Assembly (NCBI RefSeq): GCF_964340395.1
Contig: NC_135557.1
Span: 4,920,216 to 4,976,215 of the forward strand
Reading direction: 5' to 3'
Source of the DNA: Glandiceps talaboti
Lineage: Eukaryota > Hemichordata > Enteropneusta > Spengelidae
DNA length: 56,000 nucleotides
The notes beneath the pieces are model-generated. The model searched no databases and was not told where the DNA came from. It saw only the letters and a program-made list of their open reading frames with translations. Position numbers and translations under genes: made by a program. This document shows, in pieces, positions 24,150-37,500 of the stretch. How positions within the stretch are numbered: the first letter of the stretch is position 1; each line of letters opens with the position of its first letter.

Positions 24150-27100
24150 AGTCCAGACCATACAATTGACGAAATGAAGCTGGCTGGCTGGCTGAATGTT
24201 TACTACCTGAATTATTATTGTCTGTTTGACTCGGGTACAGTGTTACATAAAGAGTGAGATAAAAGCAGACGTTTCCAGACCAAAAGAGAGTTAGTAAACC
24301 TTTAGGTAATCAGGAGGGAGATGTAATTCCTACTCGGACTTATTTTTCCAATTTTGGTTCCTTCACGGTTTATTATGTTTACACGTCGCCCAAAGTAACG
24401 CTCATAAAATGTTGAAGTAGGTTAGGATAAATACAGAGCAATGTTTATGTGTGTCGTTTTATGAAGTTTATAGTGGTAGTCCTTAAAACTGAAGCTGGCA
24501 AGATTAAACATAGCTATAAACAGCTTATAAAATTACGTGCTAGGTGCAAAGATTTCGTGCAAAGGTCATGACAACTCAACATAGGGTCAGACATTTTAAC
24601 AAACTTAAATCACACTCGTTACTTCGTGATGTGTGTAAAGAAAGACCCTTTTATAACATTAACTTGTAGGTAGTGCACAGCATTGATACACTTCTTTTCA
24701 CACCATTTTGCAGTCAACAGTACAGGTTATTGATTTTAATGTTACTTTATATTCGGGAAGCAGTCGTCAAGTATTGTTAAAGTAAATGAAGAAATTGGAC
24801 AATTGCATTCTCGTAAACCAGAGCTATTATTTAAATTGTTACTAGTTTAGTCGCATGATCAATACTGACTGTCTCTCCGAACATGTGACTCGCCACTAAG
24901 ATTCATGGATAAATGTATGACTTGTGTGCAGATGACCCAGGGTGGCTAGACTACACATGCATAATTTATTTTATATTGTACAATACATAAACAGTCTTCC
25001 TTCTCCACTGTCTATGATTCTTACAACCTTTACATTCTGTGTTAGTGGTGGCATTGTTTATCATGTAATCGCCATAGCTTACCAAATGACATCATATCTC
25101 ATTAGCAGGAAATTTCCATGTGGCATGTGAATACATGTATGAATGGGTAGGGCAGTAGCTCTTCTTTAACTTTCGCCGTGAGGCCAGGAGGCTAACAGTT
25201 CACCAAACTTACATTGACTTAGTACTTTGTATGTATTTTTTAATTGACTTTCTTGTGTAGTAACAAAACTCCCTTCATTCCCAAGTATACCTTTAACAAG
25301 GGATAGAGATGGAAGTTCATTTTCCTATACCAGCTACCTAAATCGAACAAGTAAGATTGTTGAATGGGTGGCTTGTCATGTACACACAGGTATTGTCTTT
25401 TGACCAACTTCTTGTGTATGTGTGCTCTTGATAGGAATACACCATGTTGTCCATACATTGAAACACTGTACACAATATAATGGTCAGGAGTAGAGAAACA
25501 GGATTCTTTTGCAGCTAATACCTGCTGAAACCTGGCAAACTGTTAAGTTTAAGACAATATATTACTTTTGGTACAGTATTTGTTTTCTTTGTACATGTTT
25601 ATGTAGAATCTCTAGAACTTTTATATTATGCCTCAGGGTATCAAGTAACAATTCATACCCAAATACTAAATGTTGAATTTCTTATTTGAGAAAAATGCAG
25701 CCATGGGAGTACAATGGAGGTATTCCCCACCAGCAGCAAAAAAATGTTGACAATTCACAGTTGTTTAGACAAGTGGATACTTATCTTGTAGTTTTCGAAA
25801 ATGACCCCCCCCCCCCACTTCAAGAGTCGTCACAAGAGAAATTTGCAAACACAAACCAATTGCACTTGATCATGATTATTGTTTGATAGCCAGTTTTCCC
25901 TCCCTCATCAATCCTGCTGCCATCAAAAGTCCAAATACTGAGTCTGGATAAATCACAAATCAAGATGCTGCAAGCAAGTCATTGAGCAGTGTGACAATGA
26001 CATTTGAAAGTTGCAGAAGTCGTTCTCCTACATATACCACAGATGTACAAGTTACCACAATATGAAGAGCTGGAAACTAAGTTGGTTAAAGCAAAATTGA
26101 ATGGCAATGGAAGTGAAGGTATACTTAACTTGGTCAAATTTAAAACAAAAGGCCAGGTGAGTAATATATTACTCTAAATATATCAATAATGTTAACTGCG
26201 GTAGTTACATGATAATCAAGCTATAGACGGTATTCTAGAGATTTTACAATTACATGTACTTTTTCAGAGATTAATTGTGGTTAATAGCTTAAAATTACAG
26301 ACCCAAACATTCACTAGCAATAAAATTGTAAACATATGTAACCGGTTTCTCGTCCAATTACAATAAACACGAGTACTTGGATTGAATAAAGTAATTTCTC
26401 CTGGCCTGAGGTACTATCGTTGGTGTCACTTTGGATACAAGTTCTCTGTTTGGGGTATACATTGAGAATGAAACACTCGCCACACAATTATTTTGGAGTT
26501 TCCACACTTGTATACATTATTATTACAACCAAAATAAATATACTTACATACATCAATATCGACAGTGAATATCTTACAAGTGGGATAATTAATAATGGAA
26601 TAAGTTAATTATCCAATATACAATCCATGCAATATAATCTTACAGGTTCAATAAATTAATTGTCGAGTAAATTAATTGCAATGCCACAACAATATTACAA
26701 TGAATTTATACTTAATTAATGTAATCTCTATATATCTTAAACTTAATTAAAAATAAAGTTGATCAATATCAAACAGTATTTCAACTTAATCAATTATCTG
26801 TAATTAATATACCAGTAGACAACTTGGTTTCCCAAGATTAAATAAGTTAGACACTATACAATGAATTCAGAGTTGAGGTCATCAATATTCCCATATGAAG
26901 TTTTCCAATCAATTCAATTAGTTTCAATTAATTTCGCAATGTACAAAATTGTTTCGCTGGATTTAAATGTTAGAAAAACGAAATAAGCATTCGATAATAA
27001 GAAGTTAACTCGCTAAAGGAAAATATCTTAATTAATTGAGAATCAAGTTAACTATACTTATTCAATAATCTCTTAAATAAAGTAGAAACAAAATATACTC

Positions 27101-27558
27101 TGAATTACAAATCAGAATGAGCTGTTCCCCCCAAAAACAAACTACAAGCTACTAAATAAGTACACTCCTAATATTAACATGCTAATAATTAAATTAATAA
27201 CTTTGAAAAGAATAATACAACTACTTTTATATATCCGGAATAACGGAAACACAATACAGGTATGTAAACATGAGACGGCATGGTTCTAACAAAACACCTT
27301 AAAACAACAAGGATACCAGTTTCGTAGTGTCTTCGTTCATACCATTTCACGTCACTAGTACTGCACAATTGCTAGTCCGTTATTGCCACTAAATGTCCGG
27401 AAGTTGTCAGGTTCAACGGTTAGACGATAGTTCCGACATTCACTTTCTGGCCTTCAACACAAATGACACACACAACAGTTGAGCTGTACTGAACTCTTCT
27501 AATAGTACTGGATACACATCAACTCAATTACAACACAATATTAATGTTTTTAGTCACT
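24150..27558. other. Non-coding interval
   Basis: AT-rich DNA with the diverged repeat 24340-24560. A possible isolated exon lies at 26043-26156. Otherwise no coding signal that I trust. Confidence 0.5.
26043..26156 (+). CDS. Possible isolated exon, 38 codons
   Basis: The acceptor-like ATATACCACAG precedes ATG TAC AAG; the open frame reads LPQYEELETKLVKAKLNG and ends before the donor GTGAGT. It has a charged helical character. No neighbours in phase were found, so it may be chance or an orphaned exon. Confidence 0.25.
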
Positions 27559-27566
27559 GGACAGTT

Positions 27567-27949
27567 CACAGGGGACCCAGGAACCATGTGACAAACAAAA
27601 CAAAACAAACAAACAAATAAATAAATAAATGAACTATCAAATAAATGACAAATGAACAAGCAAACGAACGAACGACAAGTAAAGGGACAAATAAAATAAT
27701 TAAATAAACCAGCAAATAAACAGATACACGTGGGGGTATACTAGATAAGTTTTTGTACATAGTGATGGGTACAAAAAATATATCTAGTATACCTCCATGA
27801 GTATCTGTTTATTTGCTGGTTTATTTAATTATTTTATTTGTCCCTATACTTGTCGTTCGTTTGCTTGTTCATTTGTCAGTTATTTTATAGTTTATTTATT
27901 TATTTGTTTGTTTTATTTTGTTTGTCACACGGTTCCTGGGTCCCCTGTG
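27567..27949. mobile_element. 383-bp palindromic (foldback/MITE-like) element
   Basis: Arms of about 185 bp are reverse complements with few mismatches and a loop of about a dozen bases near 27758-27772. The ends are CACAGGGG and CCCCTGTG. A 7-bp direct repeat GACAGTT (27560-27566 and 27950-27956) flanks them; an extra G makes it 8 bp if one end is set differently. A non-autonomous DNA transposon of the 7-8-bp target-duplication type is likely. Confidence 0.75.
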
Positions 27950-28202
27950 GACAGTTGATGATACGGACACCAATAATAATGACTTCACCAAAACAGACGT
28001 ACCTCAGAGGCTCTCTCCGCCACATCCTGGTTGTTCTACCATAATAACATCTGGAATTTGTCAGGTTCAACGTGTTCTAGTAGTAGTACTGTATTCCAAC
28101 TCTCACTTACTCTACAAAGTTGGCAGCCATCTTGAAATCTCGACCATGTGGGTATTTCTTGTAGACTAGTCACAGGGAGCTCAGGCTCAGTTAGTTTTGT
28201 TT

Positions 28203-28415
28203 GCAAATACAAACAAACAAACAAACAAACAAACAAGTAAACAAACGAATAAATAAACAAACAAGTAAACAAATAAAAACAAATAAACAAGTAAACAGAC
28301 AAACAAACAAACAAACAAAAACAAACAAACAAACAAAAAACAAACAAATAGACAAACAAACAAATAAACAAACAAACAAAAACAAACAAACAAACAAACA
28401 AAATAAACCGACAAA
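28203..28415. repeat. (AACA)n low-complexity array
   Basis: ACAAACAA units with AATA and AAGTAA variants; another TTTG/CAAA-rich block belongs to the palindrome upstream. Frames rich in Cys/Leu/Phe here are artefacts. Confidence 0.9.
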
Positions 28416-28835
28416 TGAGTAGATACATACATGAGTAAACGACAACAAACCAACGAACAAACAAACACTACCCCCCCCCCCCCCGCGCAATGGTCACATC
28501 TGGAAATAACCCAAAAGGGTAGAGACTGATCAACAGCCATACCCAAAAGCGAGTACTTTTATAATTTTCATATCCTGTAAAAAATGCCATAACTTGACTT
28601 CAGATCAGTCAAAAATCCACCTTGCTAGAACAAATATGCTTAGAACTCAAATTTTTACCAGGCGAAATTGACATCAAAATGAACAGAAAGGCTGAAATCC
28701 CGACGATTTCTGAGTTGTTACTCTGTGGAATCTTGTCATTTTTAAAGCTGGTTGCAAACGTTTAAAACACGCGGACTACCTATTTGAATATCCAATTTAA
28801 ATATTCATGTAACCGTCGCGAGTCACGTGGCTAAC

Positions 28836-29640
28836 CCCAAAGGTTGTTGGTGCATCTGATTGTTGGTTGAATGCATGAGTGACCTCTGGGGGTGAGGGAG
28901 TCCTTGGGGATTTCCCCCCTGGCAGATCTGCAGTTTTTGGCTTCTATTAAAGCAATGTTTAGGTTATTCATAGCCTTTGAGGTAATATTTCCAAGCTTCG
29001 AATAGTTAACGTAAATGTAAGTTTTAAATGAGTTTCCCATGTCACATAAAAATGGCCCCGTAACATTGGTATAGTGGCATTAATATTGCATGTATAGTAA
29101 AGTCACCGGTATGTTAGAGAACTTTAGGTGGTCATACCTAGTGTATAATAGCAACTGGAATCTGATGAGATGTGGTGATTGTAGTGTCAATAACATGTAG
29201 TGTCCAAAATAGAAAGTGTATTAATCCCTTCTGACAAGTTCATAGTGACGAGTAGGGAACATTTCAGATTAACCTTTTTTATAAACTATCTATGAAGATT
29301 ACCATTACCAAACCTTCAAGTTCACTTTTGCCCCAAAGTGCAATATAAGTGAAGCACTGATTGTGAAACAGCCAAGCATTTACATGACATGTTCTGTAAC
29401 TAGTATGGTAGCTAGGTAATACATGTATATGTATATTTATAGTTATGCTTGAACTAATAAGTAATATTAAAGAATTCATGTAAGAAACAGGGAGAAAAAA
29501 CAAATATTTACATGTACCACATTTCAGACAAGGCTATATGCCATTGTAGAAAAAAGATTTTTTTCTTCCATCCACAATTTTGAAAACAACATGACCCCCC
29601 TACTGCCCCCAGGCCGAAGAAACTGACCGGTCCCTTAGAT
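28836..29640. repeat. Dispersed repeat, partial copy of the 54207-55980 element
   Basis: Collinear with 55118-55982: it begins AAAGGTTGTTGGTGCATCTG and ends with AAACTGACCGGTCCCT. It lacks the left half present in the longer copy. Confidence 0.75.
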
Positions 29641-30499
29641 TGAGAAGTAAAATGCACCATTTAAAATGGCGTTTGCCAAGGTAAAAACGTTCGTAAATAG
29701 CCACCATTTATTCCTAAAACGTTATGCATCGATATAAGTCGTACGTGCTGTGACCCACATTCTGTTCAATTATAATAGTCTGTGTAAGATACAGACATTC
29801 GTGTCACACTCAGCCAGCACTCATCGTGGTTAAGCTTACACACAAAAAAAGATGACGTATCTTACAGTACAGTCTATGAATGATATAATTATTTATTTTG
29901 TAACAGTATTATAAACTTGGCGATATTGATAACTTTTCACTTTCAAAGTAAAATAACAATTATGAATGATTGGTTTGAATGAATACTGAATCGAAATCAG
30001 TAACAAATGCTAATGTTAATTTAAATTCCACATAAACAATACCAATAGTGTGTACGTAGTGCAGACAAATCTTTATGATTTGAGCATCAGAGGGCGCTGT
30101 TCCGAAATGTTACCTGTAAATAATTATAAACATCGTCAAGCCTATGGTGATTTCAACAATGTTTATTCCAGTATAATATGAAGCGAGCTCTTTAATAACA
30201 AATTAGATATTGATATTTTCTAAAACAGATAGAATTATATCAAATTAAAGTCATTTTCAGTAGTTGACTACATGTTGCTAGTTAGATTTTCATGCAAACC
30301 ATTCTATGTAAGGCACATATCCATGAGTTCAAGTATCACAGCGAGACAATTCGGGGGGGGGGGGGTTTCCCAAAGAAAAAAGAAGATGTGGTTGAAGTTT
30401 GAAACAGTAACTTTTGAAAGATACCGTGTTCACAGACACAGGTGGACACAGACAAACAAACAAACAAGCAAACACACAAACACACACACACAAACCCAC

Positions 30500-30548
<49 letters not shown>

Positions 30549-33500
30549 CAAGCAAATAAACAAACAAACAAACATACATACATACATACATACATACAAA
30601 CAAACAAACATACAAACAAACAAACAAATAAACAAACAAACAAACAAACAAACAAACAAAAGCATAACATTGCCTCCCCTTACGACAGGTGATATAATGA
30701 ATAACATTAACGTGGGTCTGACATCATGCAACCTTATGCATATTCATAAGTTAATGTGAAAGTCCCTATAAGTATCGTCTCACCTTGGTAACAGACATAA
30801 AATAACACTGACTTGTTGTCTGTTTGGAACGCCTGCGCTTGATATCAGTTGGTTGAAGTTTTACTCCAAGTATTAAATTCCTGAAGTGAGTAGAAGACTT
30901 CACTCTAAGCTCAAGAGGTAAACTGTTCCAAAATACAGTACCAGTATTTTAGCAAATTTTCCACATTCTGTGTTTACTTTTGGGATAGCGACAACACCTT
31001 TTTACGAGTGCTGCAGTGGTAAGTAGGAAATGTGTAGGTGATCTGTGATATAATGAGGTAAGTTACAATCGGTCAAATCAAACATGAATGTACATATTTG
31101 TAGCTTAAGCCTAGAAAACAAATTGTGTGATTCTGGTTACCCGACCCCACCTAGTTTTACACTGCCGACCCTAAACTTTTGTTACGTATTCGAGAAAAAA
31201 AATCTACAGCTGGTACATGTATTGTGGGAAATATCTATGTTAAAGCTATTCTCACAAAGCTTGTACATGGCTGTGGGAAAAAAGCTCTTGGACTTGGATG
31301 TTGTAAAAACCTATGGTGTACATGTATTGCTGTTGTTCACATCCATGATGTTACATAGATGTTCATATACCAGTTAGGGGCGAGCCGAATAGTTCAATTG
31401 TGGATAAAACGACTTTAACTTTAACTTCTAATGGTATGAGAATAGTTTGAGTTTTAATGGACCTGTTTGTACCCCTAATTACAAATATTTCTAAAAATAA
31501 TGTCAAATTGAGGAATAGAAGAATTTCCTCTATAGTAAATGTATTGCACTAAAATAAAATACATCTCGTACAAGTACAATTGTCAACAAAATATCTATTT
31601 TTCCTCGCTACATAATGGCTTTATATTCATAACACTGCATACTACTACATACTTATTTAAGGTTGAATGTGCTGTCTAGAATATTTTCAATTTTGGTCAA
31701 TTTAGTGAGATGGGTGGTCTGAGGTCTAACTACAATTATTTTTGTTATCATACACTGAACTATTGATCTGGTCCCCTACACGTTTGTTAAATCTTGGTAT
31801 GCTTCACACACTGTTCTGGCCAGAGCTGTTACAGGGATATTTTTCACATGGCTGGTACAACCACTGGGACTCAATAGGGATGAGACAGTTATGTACACAC
31901 CCCTATCTTAAGTACAACATGTATGAGACTGTAACCGATATAGAGATATGAGAGTTTACCTATGCACGCGTATACACAACCATGACTTGTATTGATAATC
32001 ATACTATTAGTATTAGCGTTGCCTAGTCAACAAAAAACATAAACAGCGATACACGTCTACCCTGTACGTATCAAAGTTAATATTTACCCACTATCGACCA
32101 GTGAAACCAAACAGGGTCTCCCAAAACAAACATGTACCTGTCCTGGTACTGTAAATACGTCAGTATGTAGGACACAATATGCAAGATATGTAGTGTTGTT
32201 TTAAACAACATTGGAATTTGGTCAGCTGTAAGTGTGGAATTTGTCATTGTGGTGAAGATCGTTGACCAATTGCAGACACATCATAAGCTCAATGCTAATC
32301 AACCTTGAACTGCTCGTGTGTTATAACTTTTGCTAATCACTGTAATAATGATTTACACTTAGTGTAGCAGCTCTTGGAAAACTACAAGTGGCTGTTAATG
32401 TTTGTTATTTAAATTAGACAGTATATCATTACATGGACGTGTGCCAACATTCATTTGTGCTTTCATAGAGCTGCCAGATAGGAATTCAATAATATATATT
32501 GGATAAATACTTCAAATACACTCAATTGGCGTTGGCGTTACCATATCTATGTAAATTAGACCACATATAAATTATAGTAATGTCTGAAAACAACTTGGCA
32601 AGATACCAACATTACATTACTCTGCAGAGGAGACTCCCGGGCAGTGCAAACAGAGCAACCTGTCAATCACGTTCCTTGCTCTTAATGCAGTAGGGCTGTG
32701 ACGATGGGCCAGTGGTGTTAACGTTAGTTATTAGTTTGCGAATCAGTTGCTTCTAAAATCGCTTCCGTGAGTCAAATGTCTTGGGAAAAACTTTTCTTAA
32801 CTTAAATAAATCTTCTTTGAATGTCTTGGCGCAATTTAATCCAACTTATTGAGATCATCACATCATATATTCTTTGGCAAAATATAAATTAATTGCCATT
32901 TGCAAATACGTCAGACTGACACTGTTATGGTATTAATATTCTGTCGTTGAAGTGAATTTTGTAATTAATGAACTTGTTTTGTTCTGTTTGTACATGTCCA
33001 TGATTAAATGTATGGCCTACCATTCAGACGTTGTAGCTTCCATTTTGTTCACATTCCCAAAGAAAATAGAATAGTTAAATAGTTATGGAAACAAGACGTA
33101 CTCAGTACCTGTTAATCTTAGGTCGGCCTATTCTGCAAACTATAGAATTAATAGAATTTCACAAATATATAGTTTACATTTTCTTATAAATGATTCGCTA
33201 AGTCTGTTACACAGATGCTGCTAACATTGTTGGTACATAGTGAACGACGTCGTGTAAATATATCATTTACAGCTATTTTTAATTGGCTATGGGGAAATAT
33301 ATGTGTAACAGGGTTATTGAATAAAGGTACGCCATTGCGGACACGACTGTGGAAAATATTGCAGTTATAGCTATGGTCACATCTGATATATAATGTTTGT
33401 ATGTGGGAAATACCTCTCTTCAGTATATATTGCTCACATAGCTGGCAATTCGCTGTGTCAAAACTCTCTTGTACAGAGTTGTTATAAAAAAAACTTATGA

Positions 33501-33948
33501 CACATTGTTATTTCTCACACCCATGCTACATGGATGTTGGCATACCAGTTACTCACCCATGAAATCTAGCAATGTGCTGCTCAAGGGTGTTACAGGGATA
33601 TTTAAGCACATAGCTGGTTCCACAGGGCTTGTATAGCTGGGCACACTATCTTAGGTGTGTGACTGTAGCAGGAGTAGTGTGAGTGTCACTGTTTTGATAA
33701 AAGTCTTTTACTATTTACTATTTACGATTTGTCGATGACTGGCACATTTTAGCTTCTTGAATGATGCTATAATGGAAGGAATGGTCGGGTGGTAATTATT
33801 GTTGATCTATTTGGGGTTATATAGTTTTAGTAACTTCAATCATGCAAATCTAAATTGAAAACTTCACCAACCAACACAGATGTACTGGATAACATTCTTA
33901 TACTTTCTAGTCAATCTCACGTATACTCACATGTGGCTGAGATCATTG

Positions 33949-33950
<2 letters not shown>
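29640..33950. other. Non-coding interval
   Basis: Contains a G10+ run (30351-30364), a compound AAAC/CAGA/CATA microsatellite (about 30455-30660) and AT-rich DNA. No exons with convincing splice sites and no domain found. Confidence 0.55.
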
Positions 33951-33977
<27 letters not shown>

Positions 33978-33983
<6 letters not shown>

Positions 33984-34104
33984 TTGGTAGTACTGGAACT
34001 CTTTCTTGGTTGTAACTCGGAGTTTCACGACTTGTCTGATGATCGCACAATGCATGAAACTCCGAGTTACAATCAAGAAAGAGTTCCAGTACTACCAAAA
34101 CTAT
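33978..34104. repeat. Hairpin repeat between TA microsatellites
   Basis: AGTTTTGGTAGTACTGGAAC...GAGTTTCA pairs with TGAAACTCCGAG...TACTACCAAAACT over about 48 bp per arm with very few mismatches; loop about 30 bp. (TA)n lies at 33953-33979 and 34161-34287. Probably a mobile element with a TA-rich flank, class not identified. Confidence 0.65.
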
Positions 34105-34159
34105 TGCGCTCTGCCACTGCGGTATAGAGCACTGTCTTAGCAGATTGATACTCACCGAG

Positions 34160-34289
<130 letters not shown>

Positions 34290-34340
34290 CTTGTTATCAT
34301 CATATCTCAATACTGGTATCAATTTCTAATATTTCTGCAG

Positions 34341-34406
34341 GCATGGCAGGAAATGTTGATGACTTCAAAGCATTACTTGTTAAAATAGCAGCTGAAATAA
34401 CGGATA
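34341..34406 (+). CDS. Gene B exon: start of protein and first part of DED
   Basis: The acceptor TATTTCTGCAG is followed by GC and then ATG. The 21 codons include [18 protein letters not shown] helix 1 with the usual hydrophobic spacing. The donor is GTAAGT. The acceptor directly before the ATG implies a non-coding first exon upstream. Confidence 0.75.
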
Positions 34407-34478
34407 GTAAGTAAACACCATATTATTAAAGAAAATGTTGCGCTCTTAGTAGAATCAATTTGTATCATCAAACACACA

Positions 34479-34567
<89 letters not shown>

Positions 34568-37500
34568 GCACACACAGGCCAACAACATTTACCTTGATTA
34601 CACCAAAGAGGTAATATTCCTCTTCTTACCATTTAGCTTGTTTGATGTATTCATGTCAGCAATCAGTAGTATAGAAAATGGGGGTTCCGGATCAGTCCTT
34701 TTTTCACTTGTTATAAAATAAATAAAGTCTTATATCTATATTAATTAATTTATTCACATATTTTTTTAATTTATATATAACCTGTTAAAAGGTTAATTAA
34801 ACCTTATAAGTAAAAATTGACTAAAAATTGACATATTCTGTTTAAACTCATTATAAGTTAATTAAGTCTTGCTGCTATAGTAAAATTGACAATGTCTATT
34901 TTAACTTATTATACCTATTATAAGTAAATTAAAACCTTAGTAGCCTCACTGCTACGCTGCTACGCTGCTACGCTATGACTTCCCCGTCACACTGCCATGA
35001 CTCATATAGTAGTCATTGTATCTATCTAATTGAACATTGTCAATGACTCAGTGACATGCCTCAGGCAACCACAGGAATGTTTAGGTTACAAGGTCACTAA
35101 GGGTCACTAAGGGTCACCAGGTTACCAAGGTCAGTTGACTAGGTCAATGCACTTTACAACTGTTTAACATGTTACAACTTGTTACAACTGTTTAACTGTT
35201 TCACTTGTTACATACTGTTTCAAGGTCAGGTTACCAAGGTTACCAAGGTCAGTGCGCCTATTTAAACAGCTAAAATGAGATGTATATACATACAAGCGTA
35301 GCATATATTCAAAATGTCAAACGAACAAAGTCAAAATTCAATCATTTTCGAAGACGACACAATCGAATCAAGTTCACTTAGTTCACTTAGTTCACTTTCT
35401 CTGCTTGATCCTGCTATTGCTAATCCTTCAGAGAATGGTGATGATTTATTATTAGATATTTTAAATGAAAAAAGAAAGATCCAAGAAATTCCTACAATCA
35501 AATGGAGAGAAGTTCCAACAGAAAAACCATTTCTGATTACTCAATATCGGAAGGTCAATTCTTATTACGGTCCTGGATTATGGATTTGTCTTAATAATCC
35601 AATAACACTTAACCAACTTTATTATACTTACGCTCCTAGCAGAATGATAGATGAGATTCTTACAAATAAACTCCCATTAATAGTTGTTTCACGTGGGTTA
35701 AAAAATCTACGAGAAATCCAAATAATTCGTATTTTAGTTATACTCTAGTGGATTTTGATGTAGTAAAACAAAAATTAATTGAAAAAAAGCTGTTAAATAA
35801 CAGTTAAACAATAATTAAATAATAGTTAAATCATAATTTAATGATCATTCAAAAAACCTGATTTTTTTATTTATTTAACTTAAGTTTTAAAAAGATTTGA
35901 CGCCATCGTAAACGCCACCAACTAAATCTCACTATCTCTGGATATTCTGCATTCCATTTATCCCAAAATCGTTTAAAAATTTGGTTCTGTGAAAATGCTT
36001 CCATTTTCAACTCTGGTATTAGTGCAGCTTCCTGATATTCTACTAAATATAATAGAATTGCTTTTATAATTACGCTGAAGTTGAGTGATCGATATCGTGT
36101 TGGATCTATATAAACTTCAACAATTGATGAAAATATTATAGTAACAGTTCTTAAAAGATAATAATTTAGTTTATATTTTTTTAAAACTTTTTTAATGTGG
36201 TTTTTAGGGTTATAGATGCTTCAACTTTTTTGTTTTCTTGATCATGTTCAAAGTTTTTATCTAAAGATTCATCTAAAGGTTTGTTTAATGAATTACAACA
36301 GTCAAAACAGTGAAACCTTCCATAGATCTTACCACAAATGTTTTTACAAATATCATTACGAGGTATATTGAATTTTCTACATATGTTACAATGTATGATG
36401 TTATACCAGTTTTTTTTAAATTGTTTTTTTGTTTATTAAATCACAACAATTAAAACAAAGTGTACTGAAAATGTTAGTTCGATCACTAGCTACAGTTGCT
36501 ACACCATTTCGTTTACATAATTGACATTCCATTATATAGTTAGTTTATTAGTTTATTATATTATATTAGATATTTTTTGTTAAATAAACTAATAATATTC
36601 CACCACCAGCTAAATAAATGTATTGATATAACTTCATATCATCAGAAGGTTGATAATAGTCACTAAATTCGGGTTCATTTTCAAGACTTGTGAGTGTACT
36701 CTGTGTACTCTCTGGATGAAATTCAAGATATAAATTTAAGTTTTGATCAGTCAGAACCAGATTTTGTCTCGCGTGAACATCTACATTTTTTTGTTTCGCT
36801 ATAAAATCTAATACTTTTTGCCTATGTTCCAACCATACTTCTCGATCTTTATTGAAATTCTCCAAAGCTAAATCATGTCTCTTTAATTCTTTTTCATGTT
36901 CTTCTTTCACATCGTCGCCGCCTGAAGCTGCCTTAGCTACATAACTACCACCAACAAAGGCAGTTGCATTTAAAATAGCTCCACCATCTATCATCGCAAC
37001 AGCTGCACCCATTATGTATAGTATATATACTATTAAGAGTAGTATACATTATATTATATTATAACTATATTAAATATATTTATTACTATTTTTTAATTTT
37101 CTTTTTATTATCCTTTATATTTATCCTTTATAAGGATCAACTGGTAACATATTTCTTTGTTCCAACATATCTTCCTCTAATACTGCTCCACTCACAGCTA
37201 TTGCGACAGAAGCAAACTTTTTGAATGAAGTACTTGTTTTAGGACTGTCTGGAGCCATCTTTATAGTCTTGTCAAGTATAAAACTATTAGTTATTGTTAA
37301 AGCGGATAAAACTGCACCATCATATAGACCATTCACGATTAGTTTAGTATAGTCCGTCATTGTGTATTGTGTATATAGTATATATAATATAATATATATA
37401 AAAAAATGTAATAATCATTAATTTATTATTTCATATTATTCTATTATTCCATTTCAAATAGAGCTTTATTTTTAACTGGTTCTAATGTCATTAATTGTTT

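Noticed and set aside
28036-28546. Cys/Leu/Phe-rich frames on the - strand
   Set aside because: Generated by (AACA)n low-complexity DNA; no start context or domain.
30272-30759. Thr/Lys/Asn/Gln-rich frames on both strands
   Set aside because: Compound AAAC/CAGA/CATA microsatellite.
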